From positions 1 through 11,844 of the forward strand of contig CALVLG010000017.1 in NCBI GenBank assembly GCA_944336815.1: a stretch of 11,844 nucleotides of DNA. Direction: 5' to 3'. The translations under genes were made by a program, and so were the position numbers. Every line of letters starts with the position of its first letter. Position 1 is the first letter of the stretch. This document shows, piece by piece, positions 1 to 6,429 of this stretch. The stretch comes from an uncultured Bacilli bacterium. Lineage in GTDB: Bacteria; Bacillota_I; Bacilli_A; RF39; UBA660. Under the pieces are notes generated by a model. The model did not search any database, was not told the DNA's origin, and saw only the letters and a list, made by a program, of their open reading frames with translations.

Positions 1-621
1 TGAATCAACTAGCTCAGACTGAGCTCTTTTATATTTTTTAGTTTCACTTGTAATATGCGAAGCAAAGTTATCTTTACCAACTTTTTCGACTTTAGCTAAA
101 CATTTTCCGCTTACAACATAGCTACCAGAAAGAAGACTATCTCCTTTTTGTTTAAAAATAGCATCTGACTCCCCCGTTAATAATGACTCATTTACTTCCA
201 TTTCGCCTTCTAAAACAACTGAATCAGCCACAATTTGACTACCCATTTCTAAAAGAACAACATCATCCAAAACAATTTCATCAACTAAAATTTCCTGTTC
301 TTTGCCATCTCTTAAAACTTTAACTTTACTCTCTTTTAAAACGCTTAACTTTTTAACTAAATTACGGGCATGAATTTCTTGATAAATACCAATCGCACAG
401 TTAAGAATAATAATTGCCATGTAAAAAAGATTAGTATAAGCCCCAACATAAAGTAACGCGATTGCAATTAAAACATTAAATAAATTAAACAACGTAAAAA
501 CATTATCCCGGATAATTTCCCAATTACTTCTTGTTTTATCATCATCTAATTTATTTACTTGTCCTTTTTCAATCCGATTTAAAACTTGTTTTTCACTAAG
601 ACCAGTTATTTTTTCTTTCAT
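1..621 (-). CDS. Cation-transporting P-type ATPase, N-terminal 207 residues (runs off left edge)
   Basis: An open frame from ATG at 621 to base 1 encodes 207 residues without a stop; the rest lies outside the window. It has an N-terminal 'GLSEKQVLNRIEKGQVN' segment typical of cation P-type ATPases, two hydrophobic helices near residues 42-62 and 65-84, and the start of the actuator domain with the dephosphorylation motif TGES at residues 149-152. The phosphorylated DKTGT motif and ATP-binding domain would lie downstream. The family pumps cations across the cytoplasmic membrane using ATP. The N-terminus has no heavy-metal CxxC domain, which argues against a copper/cadmium pump. It resembles the CtpE-like, Ca/Mg-type subgroup, but substrate cannot be set from this fragment. 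GTGGAG lies just before the start and a TATAAT box 21 bases upstream, so it is probably transcribed separately from the gene before it. Confidence 0.9.
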   Translation of the reverse strand, partial: MKEKITGLSEKQVLNRIEKGQVNKLDDDKTRSNWEIIRDNVFTLFNLFNVLIAIALLYVGAYTNLFYMAIIILNCAIGIYQEIHARNLVKKLSVLKESKVKVLRDGKEQEILVDEIVLDDVVLLEMGSQIVADSVVLEGEMEVNESLLTGESDAIFKQKGDSLLSGSYVVSGKCLAKVEKVGKDNFASHITSETKKYKRAQSELVDS

Positions 622-642
622 ACTCCACTTCCATTCCTATCT

Positions 643-648
643 ATTATA
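643..648 (-). promoter_or_regulatory. -10 box of the P-type ATPase promoter
   Basis: On the minus strand a perfect TATAAT lies 21 bases before the ATPase ATG. The expected -35 position falls in a T-rich stretch with no good TTGACA match, so only the -10 is called. Confidence 0.5.
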
Positions 649-660
649 TCAAGCAAAAAA

Positions 661-696
661 GAAAAGAAAAAGGCTAAACTTAATAGTTCCTTTTTC
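661..696 (-). terminator. Intrinsic terminator downstream of the alarmone synthetase gene
   Basis: The arms GAAAAAGG (666-673) and CCTTTTTC (689-696) pair. AACT/AGTT (677-680 and 685-688) extends the stem inward around a TAAT loop, with a three-base CTA bulge. Read on the minus strand, the hairpin is followed by a T-rich tract. It sits between the synthetase stop and the ATPase promoter, so it should separate the two transcripts. Confidence 0.6.
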
Positions 697-763
697 ATAT
701 AGTATTATCTCTTAATTAAATTCTTTTAAAACAAAAAAGAATTAGCTAATTGCTTCTTCTTTT

Positions 764-1369
764 CTACTTTTTCTCTTGTTCATACTTTGTCATAATTTTA
801 TTCATTTCATACATTTTTTCATCTAATTCATGAACATCTATAGCGGCATTTTCTAAAGACGCTTTCACTTCATCTGGTATAACATCCGGAAATTTATAAC
901 GAATTTTATGTTCAAGTGTCGCCCAGAAATCCATTGCCACCGTCCGCACTTGAATTTCCGCTGTAATATACTCAACATATCCTTCTAAATATATTGGCAC
1001 CAATACAATAATATGATAACTTGTATACCCAGAATCCTTTGGCTCTTTAATATAATCTTTTCTTTTTTTTATCAAAATATTTGTCGCCCGAGTAATACTT
1101 GATACAATATCATATACATCACTTAAAAAGGAAACAACTAGACGTACTCCCACAACATCCGAAACATATTTTTCAATATTTTCTTCCGTAAGTTCATATC
1201 CTTTTTTCCTAAGTTTCTTTTCAATACTATCCATTGATTTAATCCGGGCTTTAAAATGCTCGACAGGTGAATAACCATGCTTTCTTTTAAACTCTTCTAA
1301 CAAAATTTGTAATTCTGTTTCTAACATCTTACAAGCATATTCATATTTATACAATGATATTTTTTCCAT
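764..1369 (-). CDS. relQ: Small alarmone synthetase (GTP pyrophosphokinase, RelQ/YjbM type)
   Basis: The 201-residue protein matches the usual length of single-domain RelQ/YjbM enzymes, which transfer pyrophosphate from ATP to GTP or GDP to make (p)ppGpp without the HD hydrolase and regulatory domains of long RelA/Spo homologs. Visible motifs include 'ARIKSMDSIEKKL' near residues 41-53, DVVGVR at 71-76, the GTP-site segment KDYIKEPKDSGYTSYH near 104-119, and EIQVRTVAMDFWATLEH at about 138-154, holding the catalytic-region Glu, Gln and Arg. The ATG at 1369 is chosen. A TTG two bases nearer the AGGAG site (start 1372) would add one Met; spacing is 9 bases for ATG and 6 for TTG. It has its own upstream promoter and a downstream terminator. 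RelQ versus RelP is assigned from the motif pattern and is less certain than the synthetase function. Confidence 0.9.
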   Translation of the reverse strand: MEKISLYKYEYACKMLETELQILLEEFKRKHGYSPVEHFKARIKSMDSIEKKLRKKGYELTEENIEKYVSDVVGVRLVVSFLSDVYDIVSSITRATNILIKKRKDYIKEPKDSGYTSYHIIVLVPIYLEGYVEYITAEIQVRTVAMDFWATLEHKIRYKFPDVIPDEVKASLENAAIDVHELDEKMYEMNKIMTKYEQEKK

Positions 1370-1386
1370 CAATCAAAACTCCTATC

Positions 1387-1416
1387 AAAAAAAGTAATAC
1401 AAATTGTACTACTTTT
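1387..1416 (-). terminator. Intrinsic terminator after the ytxH-family gene, in the relQ leader
   Basis: AAAAGTA (1390-1396) pairs with TACTTTT (1410-1416). After one mismatch, TAC/GTA closes a five-base loop. On the minus strand a run of seven T follows (plus-strand A run 1387-1393), then the relQ AGGAG site. It should end the ytxH-family transcript, and it also overlaps the relQ promoter -10. Confidence 0.55.
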
Positions 1417-1431
1417 ATTCATAATTAGCAA
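1403..1431 (-). promoter_or_regulatory. relQ promoter
   Basis: On the minus strand, TTGCTA (1431-1426) is followed after 17 bases by TACAAT (1408-1403). These match four and five of six consensus positions with ideal spacing. The -10 lies inside the hairpin at 1387-1416, so a transcript starting here would carry only the second half of that hairpin. Confidence 0.5.
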
Positions 1432-1443
1432 GTTACCCAAAAA

Positions 1444-1839
1444 CTATTCTTCTAATTTTTTTAAAATACCTTTTGTTACATCAATAGCTTTTTCCCGAAC
1501 AGCATTAGCTGCATCTTCTAAAACAGGTTGGCCCTTTTCTTTGGCATACAAAACTAAATCCTTAGCAGCTTTTTGAATTTCTTGAGCTTTTTTTTGAGCT
1601 ATTTTTAAAACTTTTTCTTTATCTAATTCTTTTAAAGCTTTTTCAATTTCTTCTGACTTACGAACAACATATTCACGTACATCATCCATATCAACTTCTT
1701 TAGCTTTACTAATTAATTCATCAAGTTTAACTTTTAATTCAGCTCTTGTTTCTTTACCACTTTTAGGCGCAAATAAAATACCTAACCCTGCACCTATTGC
1801 AGCTCCACCAAGTAATGCTGCTGCTGTTTTCTTTTTCAT
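1444..1839 (-). CDS. YtxH-family membrane-associated protein
   Basis: This 131-residue protein begins with Lys residues and a small-residue hydrophobic segment (about residues 6-23, rich in Gly and Ala). The YtxH signature LFAPKSGKETR follows, and then a long charged, Lys/Glu-rich helical tail with coiled-coil character. YtxH proteins (PF12732) are small and probably anchored by the N-terminal helix; some Bacillus members are induced by general stress or phosphate limitation, but the molecular role is not known. The ATG at 1839 is preferred over an in-frame GTG at 1851 because the AAAGGTGG site sits eight bases before the ATG, whereas it overlaps the GTG. A TATAAT at 1872-1867 (minus) could be its -10. 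It is divergent from the CmpB-like gene and is followed by a terminator, so it is probably a single-gene transcript. Confidence 0.88.
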   Translation of the reverse strand: MKKKTAAALLGGAAIGAGLGILFAPKSGKETRAELKVKLDELISKAKEVDMDDVREYVVRKSEEIEKALKELDKEKVLKIAQKKAQEIQKAAKDLVLYAKEKGQPVLEDAANAVREKAIDVTKGILKKLEE

Positions 1840-1866
1840 TAAAACCGCCACCTTTCCTTATTACTT

Positions 1867-1872
1867 ATTATA
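1867..1872 (-). promoter_or_regulatory. -10 box upstream of the ytxH-family gene
   Basis: A perfect TATAAT on the minus strand lies 27 bases before the ATG. No convincing -35 is visible at 16-18 bases spacing, so this is a partial promoter call. Confidence 0.4.
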
Positions 1873-1910
1873 CAATAATTTTTGGTAAAAAAAACGTCTC
1901 CTTTCTTATC

Positions 1911-1940
1911 TTGACTATTATTTGACAAAAAAGATATAAT
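1911..1940 (+). promoter_or_regulatory. Promoter of the CmpB-like membrane protein gene
   Basis: TTGACT (1911-1916), an 18-base spacer and TATAAT (1935-1940) match five and six of six consensus positions, 21 bases before the ATG at 1962. A better-looking TTGACA at 1922-1927 is only seven bases from the -10 and cannot serve as its -35. Confidence 0.75.
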
Positions 1941-1961
1941 AGAACTTGAAAGAAGGTCCGA

Positions 1962-2654
1962 ATGATAGAAATTTGTTCTTATATTTTATTATTTTTTCTT
2001 TATTCTTTTTTAGGCTGGTGTTTAGAAGTTTTATGTAAACTTATATCCGATCACAAATTTATTAACCGTGGTTTTTTAATTGGTCCGTATTGTCCAATAT
2101 ATGGTACAGGCGCAATTATAATGACTTTTTTATTAAAAAAATACTTAGATGATCCTATTACTTTATGGATTATGATTATTTTATGTTGCTCTATTTTAGA
2201 ATATTTTGTAAGTTTTATTTTAGAAAAAATCTTTCATGCTAGATGGTGGGACTATTCAACTAACAAGTTTAACATTAATGGCCGTATTTGCTTAGAAACT
2301 ATGATTCCTTTCAGTATATTTGGATTATTTATTTTATACAAATGTAATCCCTTTTTCTTAAACCTAATTAATGCCATTCCCCATACTATTCTTTATCTTT
2401 TAACAATTATTCTTTTAATCGGTTTTATCGTAGACCTTATCTTATCAACTAAAATAATTTATAACATTCAAAATATTACCACTAATGTAACTAAAAAAAT
2501 GATTTTTAAAAAAGATGATACTGAACGTATCACCAAATTAGTTCGCGAAAAAATCGAAAAATCAAAAAATCTTCTTAATCGCCGAATAATTCATGCTTTC
2601 CCACATCTTACTTTACTTCAAAGAACGAGAAAGAAAAATAAAAAACGACACTAA
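1962..2654 (+). CDS. CmpB-type (ABC_trans_CmpB, PF06541) multi-pass membrane protein
   Basis: The 230-residue protein has about five hydrophobic segments (near 5-24, 38-58, 66-88, 109-126 and 130-165) and a basic cytoplasmic-looking tail ending in RTRKKNKKRH. Signature blocks of the CmpB family are present: FLGWCLEV (16-23), FINRGFLIGPYCPIYG (33-48), LEKIFHARWWDYS (87-99) and NINGRICLE (104-112). Databases often name this family 'putative ABC transporter permease', but there is no ATPase partner here and the transport role is unproven. The start is fixed by an AAGG site five bases upstream and a consensus promoter. It is one of only two plus-strand genes in the window. Its last 42 bases overlap, in convergent orientation, the end of the PAP2 gene, leaving no room for an independent terminator between them. 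Confidence 0.88.
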   Translation: MIEICSYILLFFLYSFLGWCLEVLCKLISDHKFINRGFLIGPYCPIYGTGAIIMTFLLKKYLDDPITLWIMIILCCSILEYFVSFILEKIFHARWWDYSTNKFNINGRICLETMIPFSIFGLFILYKCNPFFLNLINAIPHTILYLLTIILLIGFIVDLILSTKIIYNIQNITTNVTKKMIFKKDDTERITKLVREKIEKSKNLLNRRIIHAFPHLTLLQRTRKKNKKRH

Positions 2655-3206
2655 ACCAACCGCTAAACAAAAAGCCCCTAGAACATCACTAGCAAAGTGG
2701 ACCCCTAAATAAATTCTACTAAAACCAATTAAAACGACATACAGTATAAAAGGAATGGAAAATATTCCTTTTTTTACTTTAGACATTTTACTATGCCAAA
2801 TAAAATAAAGAATTAAAAAAGAAAATGTTGTCACCGCCATCATGTGACCACTTGGAAATGAATAACCGCTTACTTCTACTAAATGAGGAAATCCTGGTCT
2901 TTCCCGACTAAAAAAATACTTTAACAAAACATTTAAAACAGCTTCGACAGCCATTGTTCCCAAAAATAATTGTCTTTGTTCTTTTTTTCTTAATAACACT
3001 AAACTAATCACAATCAAAATAAGCAAAAACCATAGTTCTCCCGCATTTGTAATTACTTTAAAAAAATCAGTTCGCGGCCAAGTTTGCAACCATTCATAAA
3101 CAGGCACATCAAAAAAAATTGTATTTCCATTAATAATAAAAATTGATAAAAAGAAAAAACAAATAAAGAAAAAAACCGCTATATATAAATAATAAATTGT
3201 TTTCAT
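2613..3206 (-). CDS. PAP2-superfamily membrane phosphatase
   Basis: This 197-residue integral membrane protein carries all three parts of the PAP2 catalytic signature. These are Lys96 followed after six residues by Arg103-Pro104 (KX6RP), PSGH at 118-121, and Ser163-Arg164 followed after five residues by His170 (SRX5H). In this superfamily the last histidine forms a phosphoenzyme and the PSGH histidine is the acid/base. Hydrophobic helices lie near 5-25, 57-72, 82-97, 122-137, 149-162 and 172-193. Likely substrates are lipid phosphates such as phosphatidic acid, phosphatidylglycerol phosphate or undecaprenyl pyrophosphate; the sequence does not decide between them. AGGAG lies about ten bases before the ATG. 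The 3' end overlaps the convergent CmpB-like gene by 42 bases. No confident promoter was found, and co-transcription from asnB is possible. Confidence 0.92.
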   Translation of the reverse strand: MKTIYYLYIAVFFFICFFFLSIFIINGNTIFFDVPVYEWLQTWPRTDFFKVITNAGELWFLLILIVISLVLLRKKEQRQLFLGTMAVEAVLNVLLKYFFSRERPGFPHLVEVSGYSFPSGHMMAVTTFSFLILYFIWHSKMSKVKKGIFSIPFILYVVLIGFSRIYLGVHFASDVLGAFCLAVGLVSFFIFLSRSLK

Positions 3207-3267
3207 AAATAATAATCTCCTACTGTAACTATATGTTTTTTATCTTCTTTTATTTTACACTTCTTTT

Positions 3268-3297
3268 AACTTTTTTTCTAGAGCAAAGAAAAAAGTT
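3268..3297. terminator. A/T-rich inverted repeat between asnB and the PAP2 gene
   Basis: AACTTTTTTTCT (3268-3279) pairs with AGAAAAAAGTT (3287-3297) with one bulged T and a seven-base loop. It lies six bases past the asnB stop. No T tract follows on either strand, so termination is possible but weak; it could instead protect an mRNA 3' end. Confidence 0.4.
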
Positions 3298-3303
3298 GAC
3301 TCT

Positions 3304-5127
3304 TTAAGACAACCCATTTTCTTCAAAAAAGATTTGATACCACCGAATAAAACAGAAAACATTCCATATTTTACGATAATAATCTTTTTTACCACTTTTA
3401 TGTTTTTCTAACATTTTTAACAATTTTTTTGGTTTAAAATATTTCTCTGCCACTTTAGATAAAAAGGCATCTTTAATCTCATTATACACATCATCTTCCC
3501 GCATCCAATCACGAATAGGAACAGGAAAACCAAGTTTTTTCTTTTGATATGCTTTAGTTGGAATTACTTTCTTAGCCGCATCTCGTAAAGCAACTTTGGT
3601 ATTTTCTTTAGTTATTTTATATTCAAAAGGTAAAGAAGAAGCTATTTTAAAAACTTCCTTATCCACAAAAGGAACTCTGCCTTCCAAAGAATTAGCCATT
3701 GTCATTCGGTCAGCTTTTTGTAAAATATCTTTCATTAACCAAAAATGAATATCAATCGCTTGCATTTTAATTAAATTATTTTCATCTTTAAATTCATCAT
3801 ATACTGGTTTTGTAATTTCCGCATTTTTTAAAGTAATTGGAATTTTAAGCAATCTTTTTACTTCCATCTCTGTCCAAACTTTATTCACCCCAATATAATT
3901 TTCTTCTAAAGTCATACCTCTTCGAACCAAAAAATTTATTCCTCTTACTTGCGGCAACAAGCTACACACTTTAGCAATCGCATGACGAATAAAAAATGGC
4001 ACTTTATTATAAAAGGAATAATCTATTTCTTCACGATAAGAATTATAACCGCCAAAAAATTCATCCGCCCCTTCACCAGATAAAACAACTTTAACATCTT
4101 CCCGGGCTAATTTCGAAACAAAATACAACGCTACAATCGCTGGATCGCTTGCAGGCTCATCCATGTGATATAACACTTTATTTAAGGCCGCCATATACTC
4201 TTCTTTATGAATAATTTTCTTTTTATTTTGAATTCCTAATTTATCGGCTAAATCTTTAGCATAATCACTTTCATTATATCTTTTAACATCATAACCAATC
4301 GTATATGTTTTATTAGGCTTCGCTAAAGATACTAAATAAGAAGAGTCAATCCCACTAGACAAAAAAGAGCCTACTTCAACATCACTAATCATGTGGTGTT
4401 TGACACTATCTTCCATTGCCAAGCCAATGTTACAAACCGTTTCATTATAGTCTTCTTTCACAATTGGAAAAGTTAATGAATAATACTTATCAATTGTTTT
4501 TTTACCATCTTTAAAAGTTAAAGAAGTCCCGGCATCTAAACGATATACGCCTTTAAAAAACGTTTCCATAGTCGGCGTAAAGCTAAAAGACAAATATGAA
4601 GATAAAATTTTCTCATTAAATTCTTTAACAAATTTTGGATGATCTAAAAACGCTTTAATTTCCGAAGCAAATAAGAAACTTCCTTCATTTTCATAATAGT
4701 AAAAAGGTTTTATTCCAAAAGGATCTCTTGCACAAAACAAAACTTTTTCTTCCAAATCATATAAAGCAAAGGCAAACATTCCCCGTAAGTAAACAGGTAA
4801 ATCTTTTCCCCATTTTTGATAACCATATAATAAAACTTCTGTATCACTATTGGTTTGAAAAGGATATTCTTTTAATTCTTCTTTTAATTCTAAATAATTA
4901 TATATTTCCCCATTAAATACAACCACATAACGTCCATCTTTAGAAAACATCGGTTGTTTTCCACCTTCTATATCAATAATAGAGAGTCTTCTTTGGCCTA
5001 AAGCAACATCATCCAAAACAAAAAAGCCTTCAGCATCAGGTCCCCGATGTTCTATTCGGTCCGTCATTTTTTTTAAAGTTTTTTGCATATCTTTTTCTTT
5101 ACCAATAAAGCCAGCTATGCCACACAT
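3304..5127 (-). CDS. asnB: Asparagine synthase (glutamine-hydrolysing)
   Basis: The 607-residue, two-domain enzyme makes asparagine from aspartate, glutamine and ATP. The N-terminal class II glutaminase domain starts MCGIAGFIG, so Cys2 is the nucleophile exposed after Met removal. That fixes the start at 5127, with AGGTGA four bases upstream, rather than an upstream in-frame ATG at 5190. RGPD (28-31), FNGEIYN (71-77) and SDTE (94-97) fit the glutamine site. The synthetase domain has the PP-loop SSGIDSS (257-263; the second position is Ser where Gly is usual), LSGEGADEFFGGY (349-361), and the late block DRMTMANSLEGRVPFVD. Length matches AsnB/AsnO-type enzymes. The -10 box at 5152-5157 lies just beyond the 129-bp repeat shared with fic. 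Closely related amidotransferases can act in envelope or peptide modification, but nothing nearby points that way. Confidence 0.93.
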   Translation of the reverse strand: MCGIAGFIGKEKDMQKTLKKMTDRIEHRGPDAEGFFVLDDVALGQRRLSIIDIEGGKQPMFSKDGRYVVVFNGEIYNYLELKEELKEYPFQTNSDTEVLLYGYQKWGKDLPVYLRGMFAFALYDLEEKVLFCARDPFGIKPFYYYENEGSFLFASEIKAFLDHPKFVKEFNEKILSSYLSFSFTPTMETFFKGVYRLDAGTSLTFKDGKKTIDKYYSLTFPIVKEDYNETVCNIGLAMEDSVKHHMISDVEVGSFLSSGIDSSYLVSLAKPNKTYTIGYDVKRYNESDYAKDLADKLGIQNKKKIIHKEEYMAALNKVLYHMDEPASDPAIVALYFVSKLAREDVKVVLSGEGADEFFGGYNSYREEIDYSFYNKVPFFIRHAIAKVCSLLPQVRGINFLVRRGMTLEENYIGVNKVWTEMEVKRLLKIPITLKNAEITKPVYDEFKDENNLIKMQAIDIHFWLMKDILQKADRMTMANSLEGRVPFVDKEVFKIASSLPFEYKITKENTKVALRDAAKKVIPTKAYQKKKLGFPVPIRDWMREDDVYNEIKDAFLSKVAEKYFKPKKLLKMLEKHKSGKKDYYRKIWNVFCFIRWYQIFFEENGLS

Positions 5128-5151
5128 AAAATCACCTACATATCTTTTTTT

Positions 5152-5157
5152 ATTATA
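5152..5157 (-). promoter_or_regulatory. -10 box of the asnB promoter
   Basis: A perfect TATAAT on the minus strand lies 24 bases before the asnB ATG. The -35 region (about 5175-5180) is a poor TTGACA match and lies between the -10 and the edge of repeat copy 1 at 5189. A protein bound to the repeat could therefore influence this promoter. Confidence 0.55.
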
Positions 5158-5188
5158 CCCTTTTTCAATCAAAATTAAAAGCAAAAGC

Positions 5189-5317
5189 AAAAATGCACCG
5201 TTTTTTGAAAATTCAGTGCAAATTCATTATTTTTTTAACCAAAATGCCCTTTTTTGGTCAAAAAAGGCTCCTAAAAATGCAAAAATGCACTGTTTTTCGA
5301 AAATTCAGTGCATTTTT
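5189..5317 (+). repeat. 129-bp direct repeat, copy 1 (between asnB and fic)
   Basis: This copy is collinear with 6428-6556 at a constant offset of 1239, differing only at 5272, 5279, 5298 and 5307 (125 of 129 identical, no gaps). It starts with AAAAATGCACCG and ends with CAGTGCATTTTT, an inverted pair at 11 of 12 positions. Inside, two 32-base dyads (5189-5220 and 5281-5312) match each other at 30 of 32 positions. Between them lie alternative hairpins: 14-base arms 5231-5244/5252-5265 with one mismatch, or perfect nine-base arms 5248-5256/5259-5267 around GT. The similarity ends abruptly on both sides. Confidence 0.97.
5281..5317. promoter_or_regulatory. Perfect dyad at the fic promoter, candidate operator
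   Basis: AAAAATGCACTG (5281-5292) and CAGTGCATTTTT (5306-5317) are perfect 12-base inverted arms, and the 13-base spacer contains the palindrome TTTTCGAAAA. The right arm ends ten bases before the TGC of the fic extended -10, so it covers the -35 region. It could act as an operator. In RNA it would also form a stem ending in five T, so a terminator role is possible. Confidence 0.5.
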
Positions 5318-5327
5318 ACAAAAAATA

Positions 5328-5336
5328 TGCTAAAAT
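5328..5336 (+). promoter_or_regulatory. Extended -10 of the fic promoter
   Basis: TGC followed directly by TAAAAT is an extended -10 match, 22 bases before the fic ATG. There is no good -35, as expected for an extended -10 promoter. The -35 position falls in the right arm of the repeat dyad. Confidence 0.5.
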
Positions 5337-5358
5337 AACTACTGAAAGGAGGGCTTAT

Positions 5359-6429
5359 ATGAAACCATTTGAACCCGAAAAATTACCTATAACTTATCCA
5401 ATCGATAAAGAATTGCTTTCACTTTTAGCTGAAGCTAATGAAAAATTTGGCGAATACAAAACAGCCCTAAAAAATCTAGAGTTTGATCCTAAATTGTTTT
5501 TAGATTCAATTCTTTTGCAAGAAAGTTTAAAATCAACTCAAATTGAAGGAACCCAAATTTCTCAAGATGAGCTATACTATTTAAAGTATATGCCTAAAAA
5601 TGACGAAAATAAAGAGATTTATAATTTAAAAAAAGTTATTGATTTCAGTGAATCCTCAAGAAAAGAAAATTCTAAAATCACTCTTTCTTTTGTAAATCAA
5701 TTACATCAAATCCTCTTAGATAGTGTTCGTGGAAAAGAAAAAAAGCCAGGAAGTATAAGAACAATTCAAAATTGGATTGGTCCTAAAGGGTGTCAAATAG
5801 AAGACGCAACCTACATTCCACCTATTCCTGAACAAGTTCCGACATTACTAGAAAATTTATTTGACTACATGAATAATCAATACATAGACCCAATTTTTAT
5901 CAATTTAGCAATCGCTCATTCTCAATTTGAAACGATTCATGCCTACCATGACGGCAACGGAAGATTAGGTCGCGCCCTAATTCCAATCCAATTATCTTAT
6001 TTAACAAACGAAACACCAATTTTATTCTTATCAGAAGTAATTGAACTTTATAAACCAAGTTATTACAAACTTTTAAATGAAAGTCGAAATGGCAACATGA
6101 TTCAATTTATTAAATTTTTTCTTCAATGTATTATTGAACAATGTAATAATTACATCTATAAAATCTATAAAATAAAACAAATCTATAAAAAAGACATGGA
6201 ACTTGTTAAAAACATTAAAGGAAAAAGTGTTTATCTTATTATGCCTAGTATCTTAAAACAAGTAATTTTTACCAAAAAAGATATTGAATTAGATACTAAA
6301 ATTTCTCGAAATGTCGTATCTAAAGTTATTGACCAATTAATTCAGCTCGGTATTATAGAATTAGATAATACTGTCGCTAAAAAGGCATATAAATATAAAG
6401 AAATTTATAATGTATTTGTCAAAAATTAA
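5359..6429 (+). CDS. Fic-domain protein (probable AMP/NMP transferase) with N-terminal inhibitory motif and C-terminal winged helix
   Basis: The 356-residue protein has three regions. The N-terminal Fic_N-like helical region (about 1-100) carries STQIEG at 59-64, the (S/T)xxxE(G/N) inhibitory motif of class II Fic proteins, whose Glu63 should block productive ATP binding. The Fic core carries HAYHDGNGRLGR at 194-205, with catalytic His194, Asp198 and Arg202/Arg205; Tyr replaces the usual Phe at the third position. The C-terminal region (about 290-350) looks like a winged helix-turn-helix. Most such proteins transfer AMP from ATP to Ser, Thr or Tyr hydroxyls; the target is unknown. The ATG at 5359 is chosen because GGAGGG lies five bases upstream; an earlier in-frame start inside the repeat has no such site. 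No separate antitoxin gene is adjacent, which fits built-in inhibition. The gene is flanked by 129-bp direct repeats and its TAA overlaps the downstream copy. Confidence 0.92.
   Translation: MKPFEPEKLPITYPIDKELLSLLAEANEKFGEYKTALKNLEFDPKLFLDSILLQESLKSTQIEGTQISQDELYYLKYMPKNDENKEIYNLKKVIDFSESSRKENSKITLSFVNQLHQILLDSVRGKEKKPGSIRTIQNWIGPKGCQIEDATYIPPIPEQVPTLLENLFDYMNNQYIDPIFINLAIAHSQFETIHAYHDGNGRLGRALIPIQLSYLTNETPILFLSEVIELYKPSYYKLLNESRNGNMIQFIKFFLQCIIEQCNNYIYKIYKIKQIYKKDMELVKNIKGKSVYLIMPSILKQVIFTKKDIELDTKISRNVVSKVIDQLIQLGIIELDNTVAKKAYKYKEIYNVFVKN

Noticed and set aside
11..25. Short inverted repeat AGCTCA/TGAGCT
   Set aside because: It lies inside the P-type ATPase coding region with six-base arms, with no support for a function.
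1922..1940. TTGACA at 1922-1927 as the -35 for TATAAT at 1935-1940
   Set aside because: The spacing is only seven bases; TTGACT at 1911-1916 with 18 bases is workable.
5128..5190. In-frame N-terminal extension of asnB by 21 codons
   Set aside because: Class II glutaminases need Cys right after the initiator Met, and the extension overlaps the asnB TATAAT box.
5189..5317. Type III toxin-antitoxin RNA repeat in front of a toxin gene
   Set aside because: Type III systems use short tandem repeats before a ToxN-type endoribonuclease. Here the repeat is single on each side of a Fic enzyme that has its own inhibitory motif.
5117..5338. Plus-strand open frame of 73 codons covering the asnB start and repeat copy 1
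   Set aside because: It is antisense to the asnB start, runs through the non-coding repeat with low-complexity residues, and has no ribosome binding site. Copy 2 does not preserve a comparable gene.
5308..5358. In-frame N-terminal extension of fic by 17 codons
   Set aside because: It would start inside the repeat dyad with no ribosome binding site and would place the extended -10 within the coding region. The ATG at 5359 has GGAGGG at good spacing.
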